From CAZNPW01 sp964575185 (GTDB taxonomy: Bacteria; Pseudomonadota; Alphaproteobacteria; Rhodobacterales; Rhodobacteraceae): DNA of 15,970 bases. The position numbers were made by a program, and so were the translations under genes. Location: assembly GCA_964575185.1 (NCBI GenBank), contig CAZNPW010000060.1, positions 1 through 15,970 on the forward strand. Direction: 5' to 3'. The notes below the pieces were generated by a model. That model did not search any database, was not told where the DNA came from, and saw only the letters and a program-made list of their open reading frames with translations. Shown piece by piece: positions 1 through 6,680 of this stretch. The first letter of the stretch is position 1, and every line of letters starts with the position of its first letter.

Positions 1-593
1 CGGGCGCGGTAGAGGTCCTTGTGCATGGTGTCGAGCGTCGGCTGGTCGCCGGTATAGCTGTGGATCGTCGTCATCATCCCGCGGTCGATCCCGATGGCCT
101 GATGCAGGACATGCGCCACGGGTGCCAGGCAGTTCGTGGTGCAGGAGGCGTTCGACACGACGATGTCGTCCTGCGTCAGCGTGGCGTGGTTGACGCCGTA
201 GACGATGGTCTTGTCCGCCCCGTCGCCGGGGGCGCTGATGAGCACCCGCTTCGATCCGTTCTGCAGGTGCGGCTGGACCTTCTCCTTGCTGGTGAAGATG
301 CCGGTGCATTCCAGCGCCACGTCCACGTCGCCCCAGGGCAGGTCGGCCGGGTTTCTGATCGCCGTCACGCGCATGCGCCCGCGGCCCACGTCGATCCAGT
401 CATCGCCCGTCGCGACCGCGGCCGGGAAGCGGCCGTGGATCGAATCGAAGCGCAGGAGGTGCGCGTTGGTCTCGACCGGGCCGAGGTCGTTGACCGCCAC
501 CACGTCGATGTCGGTGCGCCCGGATTCGATGATGGCGCGCAGCACGTTGCGTCCGATGCGGCCGAAGCCGTTGATGGCAACCTTGACGGTCAT
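1..593 (-). CDS. gap: Type I glyceraldehyde-3-phosphate dehydrogenase, N-terminal part (runs off left edge)
   Basis: This is the first 197 codons of NAD(P)-dependent glyceraldehyde-3-phosphate dehydrogenase, the cytoplasmic enzyme converting glyceraldehyde-3-phosphate to 1,3-bisphosphoglycerate in glycolysis and, in reverse, in gluconeogenesis or the Calvin cycle. The N-terminal Rossmann motif GFGRIG is at residues 9-14. The catalytic motif SNASCTTNCLAP has its active Cys at residue 151 and leads into the family-typical MTTIHSYTGDQ. The ATG at 593 gives the normal family N-terminus (MTVKVAINGFGRIGRN) and has AAGGGA about nine bases upstream. The gene is intact as far as visible; the missing part would be roughly 135 residues. 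It lies 70 bp downstream of a small membrane-protein gene on the same strand, probably co-transcribed. Being next to tkt is a familiar alphaproteobacterial association, although two opposite-strand genes separate them here. Confidence 0.97.
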   Translation of the reverse strand, partial: MTVKVAINGFGRIGRNVLRAIIESGRTDIDVVAVNDLGPVETNAHLLRFDSIHGRFPAAVATGDDWIDVGRGRMRVTAIRNPADLPWGDVDVALECTGIFTSKEKVQPHLQNGSKRVLISAPGDGADKTIVYGVNHATLTQDDIVVSNASCTTNCLAPVAHVLHQAIGIDRGMMTTIHSYTGDQPTLDTMHKDLYRA

Positions 594-663
594 GGATCGG
601 GTTCCCTTCGGGTGTGGCGGTCGCGCCGCTTGAAGCCCAAAACGCCGCCCTGCGCAACCGCGG

Positions 664-807
664 TCAGCGCCAGAACACCAGCCACTCCACCGCGGCCACC
701 AGCTTCCGCAGCAGGAACAGCGTGGCCGCGCCGCCGTTCAGCGCCATGTCGGCCAGAAGGCCGGCAAGGATCACGGCGGCCACGGCGAAGGCGGTACGGG
801 TCGACAT
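664..807 (-). CDS. Small hydrophobic membrane protein, 47 aa, upstream of gap
   Basis: This short frame begins at ATG 807 and ends in TGA 70 bp before gap. The product is 47 residues, starting MSTRTAFAVAAVILAGLLAD and ending VEWLVFWR. It has one hydrophobic stretch at residues 6-19 and a second, Trp-bearing one at about 29-46, so it probably sits in the inner membrane as one or two short helices. I recall similar tiny proteins of unknown role before gap in other Rhodobacterales, sometimes mislabelled as GAPDH because of their position; I could not verify this. No strong ribosome binding site is visible. It may form a two-gene transcript with gap, and only 57 bp separate it from the divergent DUF808 gene, so promoters for both must lie there or within the coding regions. 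Its function is unknown. Confidence 0.6.
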   Translation of the reverse strand: MSTRTAFAVAAVILAGLLADMALNGGAATLFLLRKLVAAVEWLVFWR

Positions 808-864
808 GGGTGACTTGCTAGCCGGGAACGCCTGCGTCAGGAAGGGCGAAAGGGAGACACGGGG

Positions 865-1818
865 ATGAGCGGGTTGATCGCGCTTCTGGACGACGTGGCC
901 GCCATCGCCAAGGTCGCGGCGGCGAGCGTCGACGACATCGCGGCGGCGGCGGGCAAGGCGGGGGTCAAGGCCGCGGGGGTGGTGATCGACGACGCCGCGG
1001 TCACGCCGAAATACGTCACGGGCTTTTCCGCCGAACGGGAGCTGCCGATCATCTGGCGCATCGCGCTGGGGTCGGTCAGGAACAAGCTTCTGGTCCTGCT
1101 GCCCGCGCTCCTGTTGCTGCAGGCCTTCCTGCCGCAGGCGATCACGCCGCTGCTGATGCTCGGCGGGGCATACCTCTGCTTCGAGGGGGCCGAGAAGGTC
1201 GCGCACATGCTGGCCCCCCACGCCGATCACGCGGTGGCCGAGGACATGGACGTGAAGGACCCGACCCGGCTGGAGGAGGAGAAGGTCGCAGGCGCGATCA
1301 AGACCGACTTCATCCTGTCGGCCGAGATCATGACCATCGCGCTCGCCGCGATCGGGGCGGGGTCGATCTGGTGGCAGGGCACGACGCTCGCGGTGGTCGG
1401 CGTGCTGATCACCGTCGCCGTCTACGGCACCGTGGCGCTGATCGTGAAGATGGACGACGCAGGCCTCGCGCTCGCCGCGCGGGGCCGCACGGCGGCGGGG
1501 CGGGCCTTCGGGCGGAGCCTGGTGACGGCGATGCCGCGGCTGCTCGCCGGGCTGTCCCTGATCGGCACGCTGGCGATGCTGTGGGTCGGGGGCAACATCG
1601 TCATCCACGGGCTGGACGTGCTGGGATGGCCCTGGCTCTACGACTGGATCGCCGGCCTGGCCAAGGCGGCGGCCGGTGGCGTTCCGGTCGCGGCGGGCCC
1701 CGTGGCCTGGCTCGTCACCGCGGTCTTCGACGGCATCTTCGGCCTTGTCCTGGGCCTCGCGCTGATCCCGCTTGCCACGCGGGTCATCGCGCCCGCCTGG
1801 CGGGCCGTCGCGGGCTGA
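865..1818 (+). CDS. DUF808 family inner membrane protein (YedI-like)
   Basis: The 317-residue protein matches the DUF808/YedI family: it opens MSGLIALLDDVAAIAKVAAAS and carries the family-typical DDAAVTPKYVTGF at about 41-53 and LGGAYLCFEGAEKV at about 92-105. The N-terminal 60 residues are Ala-rich and helical. Hydrophobic segments follow near 70-100, 150-195, 215-240 and 265-305, consistent with a polytopic inner membrane protein. The family's biochemical role is not established. ATG 865 has AAGGGAG at 847-853 upstream. The gene diverges from the small gene before gap and is followed 57 bp later by the DUF2934-type gene on the same strand, so the two may share a transcript. Length agrees with the family, and nothing looks broken. 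Confidence 0.9.
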   Translation: MSGLIALLDDVAAIAKVAAASVDDIAAAAGKAGVKAAGVVIDDAAVTPKYVTGFSAERELPIIWRIALGSVRNKLLVLLPALLLLQAFLPQAITPLLMLGGAYLCFEGAEKVAHMLAPHADHAVAEDMDVKDPTRLEEEKVAGAIKTDFILSAEIMTIALAAIGAGSIWWQGTTLAVVGVLITVAVYGTVALIVKMDDAGLALAARGRTAAGRAFGRSLVTAMPRLLAGLSLIGTLAMLWVGGNIVIHGLDVLGWPWLYDWIAGLAKAAAGGVPVAAGPVAWLVTAVFDGIFGLVLGLALIPLATRVIAPAWRAVAG

Positions 1819-1875
1819 CGGAACCGCGCGGGCCGCCGGTCCGTTTTCCCCCGGCAAGGCAGGGGGATCAGGGAC

Positions 1876-2472
1876 ATGACGCAAGAGGAATGGGACGCGC
1901 TCGAGGTCCGGGTGCGGGACCGGGCGCAGCTCCTGTGGGACGAGGCCGGCCGACCCGAGGGCGGAACGGCCCGCTTCCTGGCCGCCGCGCGCGCGATCGT
2001 CGCGCTGGAGGAAGTGCCGCCGCCCACGCGCGACCCGGCGGAGGCCGCGAGGCCGGTGATCGAGGACGCCGCGATCCAGCGCAACCTCGGCGAGTTCCCG
2101 ACGCTGACCGACCAGGGCGAGGAGCAGGTCTTTCCCGACATGGAAGGCGCGCGCCCCGACCCCGCCGCGATGGCCGCCGCCGCGTCGCTCGCGCCCGCCG
2201 CCGCGCCGATGGTGGCCTACGGGCGGCTGAACAACCCCGAGGACGGCGACCGGATGCTGTCGGACGGCGATGCGGGCGAGCTCGGCGGCGTGATGCCCGC
2301 CGACCGCGAACCTGCCGAGGATCTGCCCGAGGTCGCCCAGGCCGAGGCCGACGTCACCTCCTCCGCCCCCGGCGAGGACGGGGCCGTCTCGCCGACCGAG
2401 GACCCGGAGGCGGAGGATCTGAACGACGACGGCCTGCCCGACCAGCCGTCCTTCGCGGGCGCGGGGCCGTAG
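1876..2472 (+). CDS. Acidic, low-complexity protein with DUF2934-like N-terminus
   Basis: This 198-residue protein has two parts. Residues about 10-45 (RVRDRAQLLWDEAGRPEGG and onward) resemble DUF2934, a short helical motif with a typical 'RAxxLWExxGRPEG' core found in many alphaproteobacterial proteins. The rest (about 50-198) is rich in Ala, Asp, Glu and Pro, looks disordered and strongly acidic, and ends in repeated Glu/Asp-Pro runs. There is no signal peptide or membrane segment. ATG 1876 has AGGGA immediately upstream (1869-1873), which is rather close. It follows the DUF808 gene by 57 bp. The transcript ends at the triple palindrome starting 9 bp after its TAG stop. No function can be assigned; the assignment to DUF2934 is from motif reading only. 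Confidence 0.75.
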   Translation: MTQEEWDALEVRVRDRAQLLWDEAGRPEGGTARFLAAARAIVALEEVPPPTRDPAEAARPVIEDAAIQRNLGEFPTLTDQGEEQVFPDMEGARPDPAAMAAAASLAPAAAPMVAYGRLNNPEDGDRMLSDGDAGELGGVMPADREPAEDLPEVAQAEADVTSSAPGEDGAVSPTEDPEAEDLNDDGLPDQPSFAGAGP

Positions 2473-2480
2473 GCGCGGGA

Positions 2481-2548
2481 ACGATGTCTTTGAAGTCATC
2501 GTGCCGGAGCCTTGGAAGGCTCCGGACCGGAGTTTTTGAAAACTCCGG
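2481..2548. terminator. Three tandem 22-bp palindromes between convergent genes
   Basis: Three inverted repeats of 22 bp each lie end to end with one base between them: 2481-2502, 2504-2525 and 2527-2548 (period 23). The second and third are perfect with identical outer arms (CCGGAG...CTCCGG) and different cores (CCTTGGAAGG and TTTTTGAAAA). The first has different arms (ACGATG...CATCGT), one T-T mismatch and the core CTTTGAAG. They fill the gap between the DUF2934-type gene (stop at 2472) and tkt (stop at 2555), so they probably end transcription from both sides. The A/T-rich core of the third lies within its stem, so this is not a textbook stem plus U-tract terminator. Confidence 0.75.
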
Positions 2549-2554
2549 GGGGCC

Positions 2555-4573
2555 TTACAGCAGGCGGCGCGCCGCTGCTGCCACCGCCTCAGCCGTGATC
2601 CCGAACTCGGCATAGAGCCGTTCGGCCGGGGCAGAGGCCCCGAAGCCGGTCATGCCGACGAAGGCGGCCTTCGCCTCGCGCCCGCCCTGGCCCAGAAGCC
2701 AGCGGTCCCAGCCGCCGGCCCGCGTGGCGGCCTCCACCCCCACGCGGACCGGGCCGGGGGGCAGCACCCGGCGGCGGTAGGCGTCGTCCTGGGCCGCGAA
2801 GAGCTCCATCGCGGGCATCGAGACGACGCGGGTGCCGATCCCCTGCGACTCGATCTGCTTGCGGGCGGCGAGCGCGATCTCGACCTCGGACCCGGTGGCG
2901 ATCAGGATCGCCTGCCGCTTGCCGGTCGCCTCGGCCAGGACGTAGGCCCCGCGCGCGGTCAGGTTGCGGTTGCTGTGGGTCGTCCGCACCGCGGGCAGGT
3001 TCTGCCGCGACAGCGCGAGCACCGTGGGCCGGTCCTTCTGGGACAGCGCGATCTCCCAGGCCTCGGCCGTCTCCACCAGATCGGCGGGGCGCAGGACGAG
3101 CGTGTTGGGCGTGGCGCGGCTGATGGCCAGGTGCTCGACCGGCTGGTGGGTCGGCCCGTCCTCGCCCAGGCCGATGGAATCATGCGTCATCACGTAGACG
3201 ACCGGCACCCCCATCAGCGCCGAGAGGCGCATCGCGGGGCGCGCGTAGTCGGTGAAGCACATGAACGTCCCGCCGTAGGGCCGCACGCCCCCGTGCAGCG
3301 CGAGGCCGTTCATCGCCGCGGCCATGCCGTGTTCGCGGATGCCGTAATAGACGTAGCGGCCCTTGCGGTCCTGATCGGAAAACACGCCCAGGTCGGCGGT
3401 CCTGGTGTTGTTCGACCCTGTCAGGTCGGCCGACCCGCCGATCGTCTCGGTCACGACCGGGTTGAGCGCCGTCAGCACCCTTTCGGACGCGGCGCGGGTC
3501 GCGAGCTTGGGCATGTCGGCCACCGCCTGCTTCTTGACCGTGCGGATGACGGCGGCGAGTTTCGGCGCGGGCTCGGCGGCGAAGATGCGGGCGAAGTCGG
3601 CCTGTTTCGCGGGGGAAAGCGCGGCCAGCCGCCCCTCCCACGCCTGGCGCGTCGCAGCCCCCTTGCGGCCCACGCCCTCCCACCAGGCCTTGATGTCGGC
3701 GGGCACCTCGAAGGGGGCCGCGGTCCAGCCGTAGGCCTCCTTCACCGCCGCGAGCTGCGCCTTGTCGGTCAGGGCGCCGTGGCCCTTGTTCGTGTCCTGC
3801 GCGGCGTGGCCGAGCGCGATGTGGGTCTTGCAGGCGACCATCGCCGGCCCGGGGCTCGCCTTGGCCGCGGTCAGCGCGCGGTCGATGTCGTCGGGGTCGT
3901 GGCCGTCGCAGGCGAAGACGTCCCAGCCCGAGGCCGCGAAGCGCGCCATCTGGTCGGTCGCGTCCGACAGGCTGAGCTTGCCGTCGATGGTGATGCCGTT
4001 GTTGTCCCAGAGAACGGTCAGCCGCGACAGCCGCAGGCGGCCGGCGAGCGCGATCGCCTCCTGGCTCACGCCCTCCATCAGGCAGCCGTCGCCCGCGATG
4101 ACCCAGGTGCGGTGGTCCTGCAGCTTCGTGCCCCAGCGGGCGCGGAGCGATTCCTCGGCGATGGCGAAACCGACGGAGTTGGCGATCCCTTGGCCGAGCG
4201 GGCCGGTCGTCGTCTCGATCCCCTCGGCGTGGCGGTATTCGGGGTGGCCCGCGGTCTTCGAGCCCCATTGCCGGAAGTCGCGGATCTGCTGGATCGGCAT
4301 GTCGGGGTAGCCCGTCAGGTGCATCAGCGCGTAGAGCAGCATCGACCCGTGGCCCGCCGACAGGATGAAGCGGTCGCGGTCGGGCCAGCGCGGGTGCGCG
4401 GCGTCGAAGCTCAGGTGCCGGTCGAACAGGACGGTGGCCACGTCGGCCATGCCCATCGGCATCCCCGAATGGCCCGAGTTCGCCGCGGCGACCGCATCGA
4501 GCGTCAGCGCGCGGATGGCAGCGGCGCGCATCCAGTGATCGGGGTGGCGGGCGCGCAAGGTTGCGATGTCCAT
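2555..4573 (-). CDS. tkt: Transketolase
   Basis: The gene encodes a 672-residue thiamine-diphosphate enzyme that moves two-carbon ketol units between sugar phosphates in the non-oxidative pentose phosphate pathway and the Calvin cycle. Family motifs are in order: GHSGMPMG at 34-41, the ThDP/Mg motif GDGCLMEG near 160 followed by DNNGITIDG, and the pyrimidine-domain signature HDSIGLGEDGPTHQPVEHL starting at residue 464. Length is typical (about 660-680). ATG 4573 is preceded by a good AGGAGG about six bases away and gives the usual N-terminus; longer in-frame extensions upstream cross the divergent gene and are not credible. It is transcribed away from the coiled-coil/zapA operon across a 160-bp gap and ends at the palindrome cluster 7 bp past its TAA. 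Confidence 0.98.
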   Translation of the reverse strand: MDIATLRARHPDHWMRAAAIRALTLDAVAAANSGHSGMPMGMADVATVLFDRHLSFDAAHPRWPDRDRFILSAGHGSMLLYALMHLTGYPDMPIQQIRDFRQWGSKTAGHPEYRHAEGIETTTGPLGQGIANSVGFAIAEESLRARWGTKLQDHRTWVIAGDGCLMEGVSQEAIALAGRLRLSRLTVLWDNNGITIDGKLSLSDATDQMARFAASGWDVFACDGHDPDDIDRALTAAKASPGPAMVACKTHIALGHAAQDTNKGHGALTDKAQLAAVKEAYGWTAAPFEVPADIKAWWEGVGRKGAATRQAWEGRLAALSPAKQADFARIFAAEPAPKLAAVIRTVKKQAVADMPKLATRAASERVLTALNPVVTETIGGSADLTGSNNTRTADLGVFSDQDRKGRYVYYGIREHGMAAAMNGLALHGGVRPYGGTFMCFTDYARPAMRLSALMGVPVVYVMTHDSIGLGEDGPTHQPVEHLAISRATPNTLVLRPADLVETAEAWEIALSQKDRPTVLALSRQNLPAVRTTHSNRNLTARGAYVLAEATGKRQAILIATGSEVEIALAARKQIESQGIGTRVVSMPAMELFAAQDDAYRRRVLPPGPVRVGVEAATRAGGWDRWLLGQGGREAKAAFVGMTGFGASAPAERLYAEFGITAEAVAAAARRLL

Positions 4574-4651
4574 GGGGGTCCTCCTGCCTTCGGGGTTGCT
4601 TAGGCGGGGGGAGGGGCGAGTGCAAGCGCCGCCGCGGCCGGTGCCGCGCCG

Positions 4652-4680
4652 TTGACGGGGCGGGCGCTTTGCGCGACAGT
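4652..4680 (+). promoter_or_regulatory. Possible sigma70 promoter for the coiled-coil/zapA operon
   Basis: TTGACG (4652-4657, five of six consensus bases) is followed after 17 bp by GACAGT (4675-4680, three of six). A start would fall near 4687, about 47 bp before the ATG at 4734. It lies in the 160-bp divergent gap with tkt. The weak -10 makes this tentative; no equally good tkt promoter was seen on the opposite strand. Confidence 0.4.
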
Positions 4681-4733
4681 TGAAGAACGGGCGTGAAGTG
4701 GCGGGAAAGCCGCGAAACTTGGCCGGAGGCTGC

Positions 4734-5204
4734 ATGGACGACATCAAGGCCATCGAGAAGCGCATTCTTGCCGCCTTCGCGCGCGTGCAGCGGGCGCTCG
4801 ACGGTGCCGCGCCCGGGGCTGCGCCTGCCGACGGCGGCGCGGCGGCGCGGCTGCGCGGCGAACTGGCCGAGGCGCAGGCCGAGGCGGGCCGTCTGCGCGA
4901 CCGGCTGCGGATGCAGCCCCCGCGCGATCCGGCGGGCCTTGACGCGCGGATCGACAAGCTGACGCGGCAGCTCGACGTGCAGGGGATCGAGATGCAGCGC
5001 CTGCGCAAGTCGAACATCGCGCTGCGCGAGGAGCTTCGCCGCTTCCGCGAGGCGGCCGAGGCGCAGGCGGACCCCGCCGCCATCAACCGCGCGATGAAGG
5101 ACGAGCTCGAGGCGCTGCGCGCGACGCGGCATGCCGAGATCGCCGAGATGGACGAGATCCTGGGCGAACTGACCGCGATGATCGGCGAGGTGGGCAATGC
5201 CTGA
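4734..5204 (+). CDS. Coiled-coil protein of unknown function upstream of zapA
   Basis: The product is 156 residues, mostly charged helix: residues about 40-125 are rich in Ala, Arg, Glu and Leu with heptad-like spacing, consistent with a coiled coil, and residues 1-20 (MDDIKAIEKRILAAFARVQR) form an amphipathic start. There is no signal peptide or membrane segment. The chosen ATG at 4734 has GGAGG four bases upstream; an in-frame TTG at 4680 would add 18 residues but overlaps the presumed promoter and has no better binding site. The gene's stop overlaps the start of zapA (ATGCCTGA, 8 bp), so the two are probably translationally coupled. The coupling suggests a division-related role, by analogy with ZapB-type coiled-coil partners, but this is inference and no family is recognised. 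Confidence 0.85.
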   Translation: MDDIKAIEKRILAAFARVQRALDGAAPGAAPADGGAAARLRGELAEAQAEAGRLRDRLRMQPPRDPAGLDARIDKLTRQLDVQGIEMQRLRKSNIALREELRRFREAAEAQADPAAINRAMKDELEALRATRHAEIAEMDEILGELTAMIGEVGNA

Positions 5205-5550
5205 GATCACCATCACCGTCGGCGGGCGCACCTTCCCCGTCACATGCCAGCCGGGCGAGGAGCCGTTCCTGCGCGGGGCGGCGCAGATGCTCGACGCCGA
5301 GGCGCAGCCGCTGGTCGCGCAGCTTGGCCGCCTGCCCGAGGCGCGGATGCTGCTGATGGCCGGGCTGATGCTCGCCGACAAGGCGGCGGCGGCCGAGGAC
5401 GAGAACCGGTCCCTGCGCGCGCGGGTGCTGGAGCTGGAAGGCCGGATGGCGTCGCTCGGGCAGGGCGGGGTGCCGAAGGACGTGACCGAGATGCTGGCCG
5501 AGATCGCCGCGCGCGCCGAGGCGCTGGCGGGCCAGCTGGAGGGGAAATGA
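5197..5550 (+). CDS. zapA: Cell division protein ZapA
   Basis: The 117-residue protein reads as ZapA, which binds FtsZ and promotes filament bundling in the Z ring. It starts with the family-typical beta strands (MPEITITVGGRTFPVTCQPG), continues through EPFLRGAAQMLDAEA and the helix EARMLLMAGLMLADKAA, then forms a coiled coil (about 60-115) typical of the ZapA dimer/tetramer stalk. Length matches the family (about 100-130). Its start lies inside the end of the coiled-coil gene, and its stop overlaps the next ATG in the sequence ATGA (5547-5550), giving a tightly coupled three-gene operon. No frameshift or missing segment is seen. Confidence 0.9.
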   Translation: MPEITITVGGRTFPVTCQPGEEPFLRGAAQMLDAEAQPLVAQLGRLPEARMLLMAGLMLADKAAAAEDENRSLRARVLELEGRMASLGQGGVPKDVTEMLAEIAARAEALAGQLEGK

Positions 5551-5897
5551 CCCGCATGTCCGCCCTGGCCGCGCCGGTCGCGCTCGGCATCCTGTCCGCC
5601 GCCCCCGCCCGGGCCGAACTGGAGCTGACGACGCTGCGCTATGCCTGCGACCGCGGCGTCGTCGTGCCTGCGGCCTATGTCAGCGACAGGGTGGACACGG
5701 TGGTCGTGACGCTGATGGTCGACGGCGGGCTGGTGACGCTGTTCGGCCAGGCGGCGGGCGAGGCGATGCGCTATGCCTGGCCGTCGGACGGGTCGGGGTA
5801 TGTCTGGACCGTGCAAGGCACCGCCGCCACGCTGGCCTGGAAGGACGGCGAAGCGGGGACCGAGGCGGCGATCCTGACCTGTGCGCAGGTGGAGTGA
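5547..5897 (+). CDS. Periplasmic MliC/PliC-type lysozyme inhibitor
   Basis: The 116-residue protein begins with a signal peptide (MTRMSALAAPVALGILSAAPARA, cleavage predicted after about residue 23). The mature part matches the MliC family, inhibitors of C-type lysozyme: the N-terminal Cys in RYACDRG, the central YVWTVQGTAATLAWKDG, and the C-terminal Cys in ILTCAQVE, which normally pair in a disulfide. There is no lipobox Cys at the cleavage site, so it should be a free periplasmic protein (PliC-like) rather than a lipoprotein. ATG 5547 overlaps the zapA stop (ATGA), with GGAGGGG just upstream. A bidirectional-looking GC hairpin follows at 5905. The unusual point is its translational coupling to zapA. 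Confidence 0.82.
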   Translation: MTRMSALAAPVALGILSAAPARAELELTTLRYACDRGVVVPAAYVSDRVDTVVVTLMVDGGLVTLFGQAAGEAMRYAWPSDGSGYVWTVQGTAATLAWKDGEAGTEAAILTCAQVE

Positions 5898-5904
5898 GGC
5901 GGAG

Positions 5905-5924
5905 GCCCCGGCCTGCGCCGGGGC
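5905..5924. terminator. GC-rich hairpin between converging mliC-type gene and grxD
   Basis: GCCCCGGC (5905-5912) and GCCGGGGC (5917-5924) form an eight-bp stem with a four-base loop, eight bases after the stop of the lysozyme inhibitor gene. Only a short TTTCTC follows at 5930-5935 on the plus strand and no U-tract on the minus strand. It is a plausible terminator or 3'-end stabiliser for the plus-strand operon. Confidence 0.5.
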
Positions 5925-5948
5925 GCGGCTTTCTCGCGGAGCGGCTGG

Positions 5949-6317
5949 TCAGGCGTTGGCTTCGCGGATCTTCTCGGCGGCGGCCTTGTCGAAGGCCACG
6001 CCCCTGGCCTCGAACAAGGCATCGAGTTCGCCGGAGAGCGTCATCTCGGTGACGATGTCGCAGCCGCCGACGAACTCGCCCTTGACGTAGAGCTGGGGGA
6101 TCGTGGGCCAGTCGGAGAAGTCCTTGATCCCCTGGCGGATCTCGGGGTCGGCGAGCACGTTCACGTCGGCGAAGGCGACGCCCATGTAGTTGAGCACACC
6201 CGCGACGCGCGAGGAGAAGCCGCATTGCGGCATCATCTTCGTGCCCTTCATGAAGAGGACGACGTCGTTGCCCGCGATGGTGTCGCGGATCCGGTCGGTG
6301 GCGGTGGCGGTGGTCAT
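5949..6317 (-). CDS. grxD: Monothiol CGFS glutaredoxin (Grx4/Grx5 type)
   Basis: The 122-residue protein carries the class-defining CGFS at residues 32-35 within KGTKMMPQCGFSS, the glutathione-binding WPTIPQLYVKGEFVGGCDI, and the usual C-terminal helices. Such monothiol glutaredoxins bind [2Fe-2S] clusters with glutathione, often in a heterodimer with BolA, and pass clusters on or sense iron status in the cytoplasm. ATG 6317 is preferred: AAGGA lies about eight bases upstream and the product then matches normal family length. A TTG at 6335 would only add six residues and overlap the bolA stop. It follows bolA by 14 bp on the same strand, an arrangement consistent with the known physical partnership. 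Confidence 0.95.
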   Translation of the reverse strand: MTTATATDRIRDTIAGNDVVLFMKGTKMMPQCGFSSRVAGVLNYMGVAFADVNVLADPEIRQGIKDFSDWPTIPQLYVKGEFVGGCDIVTEMTLSGELDALFEARGVAFDKAAAEKIREANA

Positions 6318-6331
6318 GGCGGGGTCCTTCA

Positions 6332-6568
6332 TCAATCCGGGGCGCGGGTGGTCAGCGCCAGCGCGTGCAGCGCGCCGGCGGGGCCGTCCATGCGGCCCTT
6401 GAGGCTGGCGTAGACCGCGCGCTGCTGCTGGACGCGGTTCAGGCCGCGGAAGCTTTCGTCGATCACCTCGGCCGAGAAGTGCTCGCCGTCGTCGCCCTCG
6501 ACGGTGATGCGGGCCTGGGGGAAGGCCTGGCGGATCAGGTCCTCGATGTCGCGGGCTTGGATGGGCAT
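6332..6568 (-). CDS. BolA family protein (small, IbaG-like)
   Basis: The 78-residue protein has the BolA fold signatures: the start MPIQARDIEDLIRQAFPQA, DGEHFSAEVIDESFRGLNRVQQQRAVYASL in the middle, and the conserved C-terminal GALHALALTTRAP, whose His is the family's usual cluster ligand. BolA proteins pair with CGFS glutaredoxins on a shared [2Fe-2S] cluster; grxD is the next gene. Two in-frame ATGs occur at 6574 and 6568; GAAGGA abuts the first directly but is six bases from the second, so 6568 is chosen. A much longer upstream extension in the same frame crosses the hairpin region and is not credible. purL lies 112 bp upstream on the same strand. Confidence 0.92.
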   Translation of the reverse strand: MPIQARDIEDLIRQAFPQARITVEGDDGEHFSAEVIDESFRGLNRVQQQRAVYASLKGRMDGPAGALHALALTTRAPD

Positions 6569-6618
6569 GGGCATTCCTTCGGGATCGAAGGTAGGGGTTT
6601 GGCGGGGAGGGTGCAAGG

Positions 6619-6676
6619 GAGGGGCGCTGCCCCTCGCCCCTGCGGGGCTCACCCCGGGATATTTCCGGGAAGATGA
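6619..6676 (-). repeat. REP-like element with hairpins, 3' of purL (copy 1 of a dispersed repeat)
   Basis: Reading on the minus strand, four bases after the purL stop, the 25-bp motif 6676-6652 (TCATCTTCCCGG, AAATATCCCGGGG) is followed by two GC hairpins: arms 6636-6640/6644-6648 with a three-base loop, and GAGGGGC/GCCCCTC at 6619-6625/6629-6635. The 25-bp motif recurs at 14584-14608 with one difference. It probably serves as a transcription end or mRNA-stability element between purL and bolA, giving the downstream genes lower or separate expression. Confidence 0.6.
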
Positions 6677-6680
6677 AGGA

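Noticed and set aside
664..2613. Minus-strand 649-residue frame covering the DUF808 and DUF2934-type genes
   Set aside because: Only its last 47 codons look like protein; the rest is Arg/Gly/Asp-rich shadow of two plus-strand genes.
4590..4640. tkt promoter TTGCAC-N17-TAAGCA on the minus strand
   Set aside because: Spacing is right but only three and two consensus bases match, which is expected by chance.
4680..4733. TTG start extending the coiled-coil protein by 18 residues
   Set aside because: It overlaps the presumed promoter, and ATG 4734 has GGAGG at a suitable distance.
5551..5948. 6S RNA gene, sometimes found next to zapA
   Set aside because: The space after zapA is filled by the lysozyme inhibitor gene and a 51-bp gap; no long 6S-like hairpin is present.
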